From positions 1 through 50,554 of IMG/VR virus record IMGVR_UViG_3300032180_000009: a DNA stretch of 50,554 nt; one strand, written 5' to 3'. Positions within the stretch are counted from its first letter, which is position 1. Every line of letters begins with the position of its first letter. The position numbers and the translations under genes were made by a program. Below are positions 34,806-41,511 of this stretch, piece after piece. Source of the DNA: a virus. The notes under the pieces were generated by a model that saw only the letters and a program-made list of their open reading frames with translations, did not search any database and had not been told where the DNA came from.

Positions 34806-35914
34806 TTATCTCTCCCAATGGTTTCGAGCTTCCGGTTCGACTTCCACGGCCCAAAGTCAGTGTAGATGGAGCCGAGGTACCCTAGGCCCTTGAGGGATTC
34901 GGGTTGTAGTGCATGGCTGAGGAGCATGGTATCATGTTGAGCGTTCACAACTCTGATTCCGTATCCTTTCCAAAGTCTGGCAATGTCGAAGAGTCCATTC
35001 TGGAACAGTTTTGCAATCCTTGAGTCAGCAAGAACGTTTGCAATAATGTACCAAGCTTGGAGTTCATCTTCTCGAGTAAGCCAATAGTTTCCATCCGGTC
35101 TTCGTTCGTCATCGAAAGGAATAACGATTGCCCGTATTGCATCAACTGCGAACCCGATGCAGGTAATTCTCGTTCCAGCTGTCTCAATGTCAACTGAAAG
35201 GAGGTTGCAGCAAGCTTCGTATATGTAGCGTCGGATAAAGACACGGATATCCTCCAAAGTTGGTTCAATCCAAATCTCACACGCCGGTCGGCGAACATCT
35301 GGAAAGGCGTTCTCCCGACCGGCCTTTGCGAGATCAATACACGTAGTCGGCCTCAACTCCCACTGCCTCAACACCGCCGCTGGGTGATAGGTCGGCATGA
35401 GTTTGAAGCCAGATACAAGATGCGTTGTGAGTGTGGTGGTGCCACGGAGTTTCGATACGCCCGTGCGGCCGCATAGAGCCCAAAGAGCAGTATTGCCCAG
35501 AGCAACAATGAGATTAGGATCGCAGGCAAGAATTTCATCCCCAAGTCGGTCCAACTCCGATTGATACCCGGCTTGGACATATTTGCTTGGCAGGAGCGGA
35601 GGATATCCTGGGATTCGGTTTTCTTTAGGGCCACAGAACCACTCCAATCGATTAGCGGGGGGATGGATGTTGAAGACATTGGTGCGGTAGAACTCGTCAC
35701 GATGTAGTGCCCATATCGACGCCACCGAATTCGGGTCGCCGCGGGAGTAGAAGTCGGAGATGTACTGTCGGTCGATGGAGGTAAGGGTGAGTTGTCCAGC
35801 ATCTTGGAGCATCCTTAAGAGTTCGAGGCCGGAGTGGCCACAGAATGGGGTTGAGATGCGAGCTTCGTTCTCGCCCCAGGCTTCACCGATGAGCATGAGG
35901 GGCTTCAAAAACAC
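34802..35914 (-). CDS. Uracil-DNA glycosylase fused to split polymerase exonuclease half
   Basis: A 370-residue fusion. The N-terminal half is a family-4/5-like uracil-DNA glycosylase: LMLIGEAWGENE (7-17), CGHSGLELLRML, LIVALGNTALWAL and TYHPAAVLRQ (175-184). The C-terminal half is a DEDD exonuclease: SVDIET (D242, E244) as Exo I and QNGLFDIARL (N306, D310) as Exo II, then NAQHDTMLLSHAL. Exo III is missing here and sits on the next polymerase ORF. Elsewhere, glycosylase, exonuclease and polymerase can occur in one chain, so this gene appears split. GTG start; overlaps the upstream gene. Confidence 0.85.
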   Translation of the reverse strand: MFLKPLMLIGEAWGENEARISTPFCGHSGLELLRMLQDAGQLTLTSIDRQYISDFYSRGDPNSVASIWALHRDEFYRTNVFNIHPPANRLEWFCGPKENRIPGYPPLLPSKYVQAGYQSELDRLGDEILACDPNLIVALGNTALWALCGRTGVSKLRGTTTLTTHLVSGFKLMPTYHPAAVLRQWELRPTTCIDLAKAGRENAFPDVRRPACEIWIEPTLEDIRVFIRRYIYEACCNLLSVDIETAGTRITCIGFAVDAIRAIVIPFDDERRPDGNYWLTREDELQAWYIIANVLADSRIAKLFQNGLFDIARLWKGYGIRVVNAQHDTMLLSHALQPESLKGLGYLGSIYTDFGPWKSNRKLETIGRDK

Positions 35915-36375
35915 TTCTCCTCAACCAATCTTGCATAACCAACCACGTCCTCCCAGTGCTGTTTCTCCATCGACCGTCCAGACAGAATTCTGGAGAACTT
36001 CAGTGCGATCATATCCATCGATTCACGCTCAATCGCACTCAGCCGGTGCCAACCCGGAAAGCTTCGAAAGATGTCTTTCAACATTTGACTGACTATGGCA
36101 TTATCCTCGAAAATGCCATGGGTGGTTCGGCGGCGATCTATGAGGTCTTCCGCAGCAGTTTGATGATCGTCGCTTCGCTCCGGAGCAACGCCCGGGCTAT
36201 CGTTCGAATTGTCATCCCCTCGCGGCGCGCCGAAAGAGCGAGGCCCCGTTCCAGCGGCGTCATGTGACATTTCGACCCCAGCTTTGATAGGGGTCTCCGT
36301 GTGGTTTTGAGCTTCCCCGAGTAAGGAATTAACATCGAACACGGGCCTCCGTTTTAGGTCGTCGGTGACTTTCAT
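35905..36375 (-). CDS. DUF6378-like phage protein
   Basis: A 156-residue protein. The C-terminal 80 residues (RRRTTHGIFEDNAIVSQMLKDI; AIERESMDMIALKFSRILSG; WEDVVGYARLVEEK) match a small domain family common in phages, to my knowledge DUF6378, with no set function. The N-terminal 70 residues look disordered and are read in another frame by an HTH-like ORF, so the true start may lie further in. A terminator-like hairpin (36389-36422) lies just upstream. Confidence 0.7.
   Translation of the reverse strand: MKVTDDLKRRPVFDVNSLLGEAQNHTETPIKAGVEMSHDAAGTGPRSFGAPRGDDNSNDSPGVAPERSDDHQTAAEDLIDRRRTTHGIFEDNAIVSQMLKDIFRSFPGWHRLSAIERESMDMIALKFSRILSGRSMEKQHWEDVVGYARLVEEKCF
36138..36263 (-). CDS. Nested helix-turn-helix peptide candidate
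   Basis: In a different frame inside the previous gene, the peptide MTPLERGLALSARREGMTIR followed by TIARALLRSEATIIKLLRKTS has the spacing of a compact helix-turn-helix (41 residues from ATG 36263; the open frame starts at 36335). Third codon positions are mostly G or C here, more so than in the overlapping frame, which favours real coding. If so, it is a small DNA-binding regulator. No strong ribosome binding site is seen. Confidence 0.42.
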   Translation of the reverse strand: MTPLERGLALSARREGMTIRTIARALLRSEATIIKLLRKTS

Positions 36376-36388
36376 TTGGTGGGTCCTT

Positions 36389-36422
36389 AAAAGAGTGGCC
36401 CCAAGCGGGATGCCTGGGGCCA
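36389..36422 (-). terminator. Intrinsic terminator or attenuator inside the early operon
   Basis: On the minus strand, TGGCCCCAGGC and GCTTGGGGCCA pair (11 bp, one G-T) around ATCCC and are followed by CTCTTTT. It lies between the gene ending at 36433 and the start at 36375, so it may cut transcription before the polymerase-helicase group. Confidence 0.7.
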
Positions 36423-36432
36423 GAGGGAATGG

Positions 36433-36918
36433 TTACTCGGCCGGCATGGTCTTCTTCAACTCGGCGAAGATCTGTTCACCATCCTGCGATGCAACATGGC
36501 CGATGGTGATCTTCACTGAGCAGTTGGGGGTTTCGCTGAGGCACTGCCGAATGGTCTTATCGGTCTGGTCAATGCCGCAGTGATCAAGGAAGTCCGTGAG
36601 TCGGAACATAGAGTCCGGCGTGGTGTAGAACTTGGTGGAGTTGTTCTTCAACACGACGCCTTGCAAGGACTTCACTGTGCCGTCCTTTTGTGTCAGGTAC
36701 GCATCTAGTTCGTCTTCATCAACGTCTTCGTCGGCGGCTTGGATCAGGAAGGCGAATTGAACGAAAGGCGTCTTCTTTTGACTTGAGACTCCTTCTTCAT
36801 ATAGTCCGTTGACAATGGCGTCATAGGTCCCTGCCGGGATGGGCTTCGGGCGTTCGACATCGGCTGCCGGCATGTCGAGGATGGATTCGAAGGTGGGGGT
36901 GTGGAGGGGTTTTGCCAT
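36433..36918 (-). CDS. Hypothetical replication/recombination-cluster protein
   Basis: A 161-residue protein with PIPAGTYDAIVNGLYEEG, KKTPFVQFAFLI, FYTTPDSMFRLTDFLDHCGI and ITIGHVASQDGEQIF. Beta-rich, acidic. Proteins of this type accompany RecA-like ATPases and exonucleases in phages, and the arrangement suggests single-strand DNA binding, but I have no motif that proves it. The start at 36918 was chosen because the upstream extension is low-complexity. Confidence 0.65.
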   Translation of the reverse strand: MAKPLHTPTFESILDMPAADVERPKPIPAGTYDAIVNGLYEEGVSSQKKTPFVQFAFLIQAADEDVDEDELDAYLTQKDGTVKSLQGVVLKNNSTKFYTTPDSMFRLTDFLDHCGIDQTDKTIRQCLSETPNCSVKITIGHVASQDGEQIFAELKKTMPAE

Positions 36919-36940
36919 GGAGGTTGGTTTCCTGTTTGGT

Positions 36941-37141
36941 TCAGAAAGGGATGTCGTCGTCGTCGGAGTTGCGTGGTGGTGGTGCCTTTGGTGTTCTGGT
37001 TTTGTCATTCTCCAATGTTGCTTTATCAACTTCGTGTGTGAGTAGCGTTTCCACTCTGTAGTATAGAGTGGTCGCTGCGTTGATCCTCGACAAGGCCTCA
37101 AGGGCAATGGCGAGGTTTTTGATGGCAAGGGAGTTGGTCAC
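36941..37141 (-). CDS. Small protein ending in an SSB-like acidic tip
   Basis: A 66-residue protein (GTG 37141, overlapping the previous stop) with a helical body and a disordered tail ending SDDDDIPF. That ending closely copies the C-terminal tip of single-stranded DNA-binding proteins, which docks RecQ, RecO, Pol III chi and other partners. The body is too short for a full OB fold. Its neighbours are recombination genes, so it may recruit host repair or replication proteins. Confidence 0.6.
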   Translation of the reverse strand: MTNSLAIKNLAIALEALSRINAATTLYYRVETLLTHEVDKATLENDKTRTPKAPPPRNSDDDDIPF

Positions 37142-37413
37142 GAAGCCTTATCCTCCGTCTCATGCTTCTTGGCCTGGCCGACTTGGTAAGGCATCCATTC
37201 CACGTAGGGTGAGTCACCAATGGTGTAGGGACTGCCGTCTTGAACGATTGGCACTGAAGTCGTTGCAGTGGGCACACCATTCGGAGTGAACACACACAGA
37301 TTCACCATGTTGTCGCCCCAGACGTGAGTGACGATGGCAGCCCAAGGTTGATCGCCGCGTTCATCCCTAACGGGCCAATACCACATGATGCGTCCGCAGG
37401 TTGGTTTAATCAT
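37138..37413 (-). CDS. Hypothetical phage protein
   Basis: A 91-residue protein starting MIKPTCGRIMWYWPVRDERG and containing PWAAIVTHVWGDNMVNLCVF, a beta-type small domain. The opening resembles small phage proteins I have seen near replication genes, but the function is unknown. Short overlaps on one side and a three-base gap on the other place it in the operon. Confidence 0.65.
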   Translation of the reverse strand: MIKPTCGRIMWYWPVRDERGDQPWAAIVTHVWGDNMVNLCVFTPNGVPTATTSVPIVQDGSPYTIGDSPYVEWMPYQVGQAKKHETEDKAS

Positions 37414-37416
37414 GAC

Positions 37417-38274
37417 TTATATCCTCTTCAATGTGAGAGCCTTGGGCTTTTCAGGCTTCGCAGGGGGCTCTCGGAGAACTGCGAAGAAGTCACTTAGCCC
37501 CGTTTCGATGGGATAGGATTTCTCCATCTTGAACGGCGCTGGGTTGGCGAGGTCTATCAATGGCGTGGAGTTGGTTTGGATAGTGCGCTTGCCGCCCTTG
37601 TTGGTGTAGAGAACGGCACTGGGAAAGTACTGTGGGATTTTGGGGGAGAGCTTCTGCCCTACGCCTTGAGGGAAGCCCTTGGTGGTGCCATCTCCAAGCT
37701 CCATGTACTGAACGTGAGCGATCACGATGACGTTCGTTCCAAAGTTACTGGAGGTTAAGGTCGCGAGAAGCATCTCGACGGCATCCTGCGCGTCTCCATA
37801 CACTGCACGCATATCTCGCTCTCCACTCTTCCCGACTGGAACAAGTGGCTCTCTAAAGTCAAAAGCTGCGTCGCACAAACGTGACAGCGAATCGATGATA
37901 AGGATACAGTCAGGTCCCCACTCACTGGGCTTTCCAAGATCAACTTCGATACCGTCGTCATCTGTATATTTCCATCGGTCAAGAAGTTTCATTCCATCCA
38001 CAAAGGCCTTGGGTTTGCCGTCAATGACCGACCCAGCCGGTGTGGTCTTGCGCTTGTCCCGAAGGGAGACGTATTCGATGTTGTCGAGCATCTCCGGGCA
38101 TTCGTTCTGGACGTAGTATTTGAGCACGTCCAGTTTGTTATCGTAGTCTTGGATGCGGAGGCGGTATCCGGCCTTTACTAGGGACACAAGTGAACCGGTC
38201 TTGCCGGACATGGCTTCACCGATGAGGAGGAGTTTGGTTAGGGTGTTGGATTGATGGTTAGCTAGGCTTGGCAT
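37417..38274 (-). CDS. RecA-like ATPase, Sak4-type recombinase
   Basis: A 285-residue protein with Walker A GEAMSGKT (19-26), an aspartate-rich strand (RIQDYDNKLDV), Walker B ILIIDSLS with D128, and VIVIAHVQYM as a sensor-like strand. This pattern and size fit phage Sak4/AAA_24 proteins that promote single-strand annealing with SSB. It sits beside a RecB-type nuclease and a possible SSB-like protein, so a recombination-dependent replication role is likely. Overlaps its upstream gene by 17 bases. Confidence 0.82.
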   Translation of the reverse strand: MPSLANHQSNTLTKLLLIGEAMSGKTGSLVSLVKAGYRLRIQDYDNKLDVLKYYVQNECPEMLDNIEYVSLRDKRKTTPAGSVIDGKPKAFVDGMKLLDRWKYTDDDGIEVDLGKPSEWGPDCILIIDSLSRLCDAAFDFREPLVPVGKSGERDMRAVYGDAQDAVEMLLATLTSSNFGTNVIVIAHVQYMELGDGTTKGFPQGVGQKLSPKIPQYFPSAVLYTNKGGKRTIQTNSTPLIDLANPAPFKMEKSYPIETGLSDFFAVLREPPAKPEKPKALTLKRI

Positions 38275-38479
38275 CAGTCGGTCCTTTCAAAAACACCTCG
38301 GTGTAAATGGTTACAATGTCCCCATTATGGATGTCACAGCGTTCGATGAATGGGTCATCGATTCGGATTGTGGTAGGGGCGCCATATTGAGCGCCTAAGG
38401 CAATGGTGATGTGGCTGGGGCCGTGGTCGGTGATGGGGGCTTTCAGCAAAGGCAAGATTGCACGCATTGGTTTGGTCAC
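38258..38479 (-). CDS. Small hypothetical protein
   Basis: A 73-residue protein with a beta-rich stretch (SHITIALGAQYGAPTTIRID; GDIVTIYTEVFLKGP). It overlaps the recombinase start and the nuclease end, so it is translated in series with them. No family recognised. Confidence 0.6.
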   Translation of the reverse strand: MTKPMRAILPLLKAPITDHGPSHITIALGAQYGAPTTIRIDDPFIERCDIHNGDIVTIYTEVFLKGPTDAKPS

Positions 38480-39531
38480 TCAGAGCTCCTATCAAAGAAC
38501 GGATTGTTCGCGGTCTGAAGCGGATCGACCCTATCGAATGACGCCGCTAAGTAAGTCTCCCGAACCTGTGGCGACTTTGAACACACCTCTCGGAACTTAC
38601 ACCCACCGAACTTACCGCAGGAGGTATCGTTCTGGGGCCAGTAGTTGGCCGTGGCGAAGGCTTCGGCCTGGCCGAGCCAAAAGCGTAGGTCGTCGGTCCA
38701 TTCGGAGAGTTGGTCTGGGGTGCGATAGGTGAAGCCACGCTGAAATGCGTTGGGTTCTTCGAGTTTGATCTGCGCCGCGGAGATGATGACGCCTTTGACT
38801 GGGGAGTGGAGCACGATGTTCCCAGCGTAGGTATAGAGGGTCATTTGGTTCGATGGGGACCACTGGTTGAAGTAGTAGCCGGAGAGGGTCGACATGGAGG
38901 TTTTATGGTCCATCACGTAGAGGTTGTCGCAGTAGGTGACAATTCGGTCGAGGTGGCCACATAGGAGGTAGGGTTGATCGAAGATGCGAGTGGCCTTCTT
39001 CTCTCCAGACATTACCTCCATTAGGTTGCCATCCATCTCGACGTGAGATGTTGCCTTTGGTCCCCAATCAAGCTCCAACCTGAAGCTCAACTCGACAGCG
39101 GGTTCGCCGGATTCGAGGATGAATGTTTCGGCAGGATCATCTACAAAATGATCAAGGTAATCCACAACCAAGCTAACAATTGACTCCCGATTCTTGTACT
39201 TCCCAGCACGACTGCTGCGGTCAACAACCCAATCGTAAACCCGGCCTTGAAGCTGCTGGATAGTATCATGAATGGCATCCTCATGGTTGATCTCCTTCGC
39301 TCTGGCAATAGCATATTCTTGTAGAGCAGTATGGTATTCGATTCCAAACCGCAGGTGAATGGATTCGTCCCGTGAGGCCCAACCTTGAATGACGGTGTAT
39401 TCATAGAGCCGAGGACATGTCTTTAGTAGGTCCAGGGTTGTGGATGACCATGCGTATTGGATGTTGGTGCCGGGGAGGAACGGGGAGCGGACTTCGGAAG
39501 GCGCTATGTGTTCCGCTGCGATTTGCATCAA
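38476..39531 (-). CDS. PD-(D/E)XK nuclease with probable Fe-S cluster (Cas4/RecB-like)
   Basis: A 351-residue protein with STTLDLLKTCPRLYEY (C39), GIEYHTAL (H67), GHLDRIVTY (D195), VMDHKTS (D208, K210) and QMTLYTYAG, the ordered motifs of the RecB/Cas4 nuclease clan. C305, C311 and C317 (TSCGKFGGCKFREVC) plus C39 would bind a 4Fe-4S cluster. This enzyme likely resects DNA ends for the Sak4-type recombinase next to it. Confidence 0.87.
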   Translation of the reverse strand: MMQIAAEHIAPSEVRSPFLPGTNIQYAWSSTTLDLLKTCPRLYEYTVIQGWASRDESIHLRFGIEYHTALQEYAIARAKEINHEDAIHDTIQQLQGRVYDWVVDRSSRAGKYKNRESIVSLVVDYLDHFVDDPAETFILESGEPAVELSFRLELDWGPKATSHVEMDGNLMEVMSGEKKATRIFDQPYLLCGHLDRIVTYCDNLYVMDHKTSMSTLSGYYFNQWSPSNQMTLYTYAGNIVLHSPVKGVIISAAQIKLEEPNAFQRGFTYRTPDQLSEWTDDLRFWLGQAEAFATANYWPQNDTSCGKFGGCKFREVCSKSPQVRETYLAASFDRVDPLQTANNPFFDRSSE

Positions 39532-39800
39532 ATCCTCCTCAACCCACCGGCCTTGGGTGGTGTGATCACCGAAGGCGGCTTTACTAAGCCAAGGGCTGCT
39601 GCGAGGTCAATCGTCTGCGTTGGTGCTTTTGGCTTTCGCCCTCCCTTCGGCGCTTCACGTTGCGCACGATAGTTGCGTTGCATGGCGATGATCTTGTCGA
39701 TGTCTAAGGCGCTAAGTTCGAGAGGATCACGACTGATAAGCTCGTCCAATTCGGATGGAGATGGAGGCGAGATGGCTGGGGTATCGAGGATATTAGTCAT
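39528..39800 (-). CDS. Small charged hypothetical protein
   Basis: A 90-residue protein with an acidic N-terminal helix (SPSELDELISRDPLELSALD), a helix with IIAMQRNYRAQREAPKGGRK and a basic Pro-rich tail. It overlaps the nuclease start by four bases and the next gene by four. Unknown function; the motif may bind another replication protein. Confidence 0.65.
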   Translation of the reverse strand: MTNILDTPAISPPSPSELDELISRDPLELSALDIDKIIAMQRNYRAQREAPKGGRKPKAPTQTIDLAAALGLVKPPSVITPPKAGGLRRI

Positions 39801-39976
39801 TCTAGGTCTCCAAGTGTACGTAAGTACGGTTCTTTGCGTTCATGGACAATGGCATGGATGTGTTGCCTCACACGCTCAGTCCACCCTCGGCCGTAGGTCT
39901 TTTCAAGCCATACGCAGTCGGCTTCGTACAAATTAAGTGTGACTCGCCTGAGTGGGTCGTCCGATCGGACTGGCAT
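39797..39976 (-). CDS. Small DNA-binding-like hypothetical protein
   Basis: A 59-codon ORF from ATG 39976, ending in a TGA that overlaps the next ATG. The peptide MPVRSDDPLRRVTLNLYEAD then VWLEKTYGRGWTERVRQHIH resembles the short ribbon-helix-helix-like regulators common in phages (a beta strand followed by two helices). Its stop-start coupling and plausible composition make it credible. Part of it overlaps the end of the Cys-rich ORF. Confidence 0.6.
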   Translation of the reverse strand: MPVRSDDPLRRVTLNLYEADCVWLEKTYGRGWTERVRQHIHAIVHERKEPYLRTLGDLE

Positions 39977-40104
39977 GACTCATCCTTCAGTTTCGGCTTC
40001 CAAGTGTCCTTATGGTATCGATTTCGGCGCCAGAATGAACATAGGCGAGTATGCTCTTCACCTGGACCACAATTACATTCTGGGCAATGGGTCCAAGTGG
40101 TCAT
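39868..40104 (-). CDS. Small Cys-rich protein
   Basis: A 78-residue protein with a possible zinc-binding knuckle near the N-terminus (HCPECNCGPGEEHTRLC). The first ~40 residues fill a gap between genes and look genuine; the last 36 overlap the 59-codon ORF and may be a chance extension. Upstream gene overlap is four bases. Confidence 0.5.
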   Translation of the reverse strand: MTTWTHCPECNCGPGEEHTRLCSFWRRNRYHKDTWKPKLKDESCQSDRTTHSGESHLICTKPTAYGLKRPTAEGGLSV

Positions 40105-40340
40105 GCATCCATCTCCACACTCTTCTTACAGATCCAAATCTCATTCTCGCATGGCGCGGCCGGTTCGAACAGAATGAGTTCGTTGTATCGAGGGTCCGCG
40201 GAAGTCTTCCTTGCGGTGCGTAAGGTCATGGCGAAGTACTTTCGGCTGACACCGGAGATAGTAAAGGCGATGCCGATCTCTTGATCTAGGGCGTGGTCGA
40301 GGAGGAACAAATACGTAAGTGGGTTAGGTCGTGGGGCCAT
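40101..40340 (-). CDS. Small hypothetical protein
   Basis: A 79-residue protein with LFLLDHALDQEIGIAFTISG and RTARKTSADPRYNELILFEP, a compact alpha/beta peptide. The ATG at 40340 overlaps the upstream stop (TAATG) and follows GGAG at the right distance, so I prefer it to the ATG at 40352. No family recognised. Confidence 0.65.
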   Translation of the reverse strand: MAPRPNPLTYLFLLDHALDQEIGIAFTISGVSRKYFAMTLRTARKTSADPRYNELILFEPAAPCENEIWICKKSVEMDA

Positions 40341-40525
40341 TAGTCGCTCCATCGATCTAGTGAAGCTTCAATCTCAGCACGAACTGCCTGACGTTCCCTA
40401 TCTTTCAGTTCACGTATTTCCTTGTCAGTGAAAACATGTACTGCACCGTCGGACGTGCTCATGTCCAATTCTAGTCGGGCCCATAGGGCGCCATCGATTT
40501 CCTTCAGGTATGTGATCTTAGGCAT
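40340..40525 (-). CDS. Small hypothetical protein
   Basis: A 61-residue protein (MPKITYLKEIDGALWARLEL) with a charged helical C-terminus (DKEIRELKDRERQAVRAEIE). ATG 40525 lies in the end of the upstream gene behind GGAG; the 40543 start lacks one. Overlaps the downstream gene by one base. Confidence 0.6.
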   Translation of the reverse strand: MPKITYLKEIDGALWARLELDMSTSDGAVHVFTDKEIRELKDRERQAVRAEIEASLDRWSD

Positions 40526-40901
40526 TGTCGCTCCGATCCTCAATTAGGTGAACTTCAGTTCCTTCCGAATCAATCAACTCCCCGACTTCACTCAGGCCCT
40601 CAATGTGGAGGATCTGGGCGCTGCGCGAGGTGATGTAGAGCCAAAATAGGCCGTCTTCGTCCTCGATAATCTGAAGGACGTAGTCATCATAGGCCGAAGC
40701 GCCATGCATCGGGTGACCGGCTTCGTACATATCGGCGTTGGCCCGCCGGTCGAGGTTGCGGTAGTAGTGCATTCGCTGGCGCTTTTGGAAGCAGGCTTCG
40801 AAGGTGCCGAGGCATGCGCGGATGCCTTTGGGATCGGCACAGGCGCGGAGGAAGAGGTCTTCGCAATCGCGGTAGGCGCCGAGGGTGATGGGTAAGGACA
40901 T
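40518..40901 (-). CDS. Hypothetical phage protein
   Basis: A 127-residue protein with LGAYRDCEDLFLRACADPKG, RYRNL-type basic helix around RMHYYRNLDRRANADMYEAG, and DYVLQIIEDEDGLFWLYITS. It begins at ATG 40901, within the stop of the P-loop gene. It resembles small phage proteins from replication clusters; function not known. Confidence 0.65.
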   Translation of the reverse strand: MSLPITLGAYRDCEDLFLRACADPKGIRACLGTFEACFQKRQRMHYYRNLDRRANADMYEAGHPMHGASAYDDYVLQIIEDEDGLFWLYITSRSAQILHIEGLSEVGELIDSEGTEVHLIEDRSDNA

Positions 40902-41116
40902 TAGCGTAGCGCCTCTGCAATGTGAATACACTTTGCCAATGAGTTGTACATTAGCTCCTCTGGTTGTTGAGTCAGTACCAGATCACCTGTATGAAGTTCA
41001 CGCACATCTCCAGGTACCCATTCATCGACTACGCGCTTGCAGCCGAATTTACCTTTTAAGTAATGGGCGTTTGTGGTTTTACCACTGCCGGATGGGCCGT
41101 AGATTACGGTGATCAT
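40901..41116 (-). CDS. Miniature P-loop NTPase-like protein
   Basis: A 71-residue protein beginning MITVIYGPSGSGKTTNAHYL with a full Walker A (GPSGSGKTT) and a possible Walker B (KRVVDEW). At this size it can hold only the first part of a P-loop fold. Similar tiny proteins occur in other tailed phages. It may bind nucleotides as an oligomer or act as a regulator. The longer in-frame extension to 41218 has no support. Confidence 0.65.
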   Translation of the reverse strand: MITVIYGPSGSGKTTNAHYLKGKFGCKRVVDEWVPGDVRELHTGDLVLTQQPEELMYNSLAKCIHIAEALR

Positions 41117-41325
41117 GCCCTTGGCCTTGTGTGAAAGAGGAAGTCGAACTTCTGGTTGGTGGGGATGTGAGCGATGTTTAGTTCGATGGTCTTGAACCGA
41201 TGGCCGCACGCGAGGCACTTGCGCCAGCGTTGGATGTTTTGGTGGTGATGTTTGGTTTCAACCACCTTGGTGGAAATGCTTTCACATCGGCCACAGTGGA
41301 TGGATGGGCGGTATTGAGTTTTCAT
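41113..41325 (-). CDS. NrdR-type zinc-ribbon protein
   Basis: A 70-residue protein whose body matches the NrdR zinc ribbon: CGRCES then TKVVETKHHHQNIQRWRKCLACGHRFKTIE (two CxxC pairs). It lacks the ATP-cone of full NrdR. NrdR represses ribonucleotide reductase genes, so a stand-alone ribbon might interfere with host dNTP control or regulate phage genes. Confidence 0.7.
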   Translation of the reverse strand: MKTQYRPSIHCGRCESISTKVVETKHHHQNIQRWRKCLACGHRFKTIELNIAHIPTNQKFDFLFHTRPRA

Positions 41326-41510
41326 CGCAGGAGGCTCCGGCCGTATATGGCAAGTACGGGCTCCATAATTCTGTTGATTCTATACGAATCAAGTTTATCG
41401 ATCAGGCATATTGTGGGTTCTTGTTGGAAATCACAAGACACCTGCCAAATACGCCCATCTGCACATAGCAGATACGCTTTGTCTTGATAGGCTTCAGCTT
41501 TGATTATCAT
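41322..41510 (-). CDS. Small hypothetical protein
   Basis: A 62-residue protein with a beta-type N-terminus (KAYLLCADGRIWQVSCDF) containing two Cys. Sits between the helicase and zinc-ribbon genes with short spacing. No family recognised. Confidence 0.6.
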   Translation of the reverse strand: MIIKAEAYQDKAYLLCADGRIWQVSCDFQQEPTICLIDKLDSYRINRIMEPVLAIYGRSLLR

Positions 41511-41511
41511 T

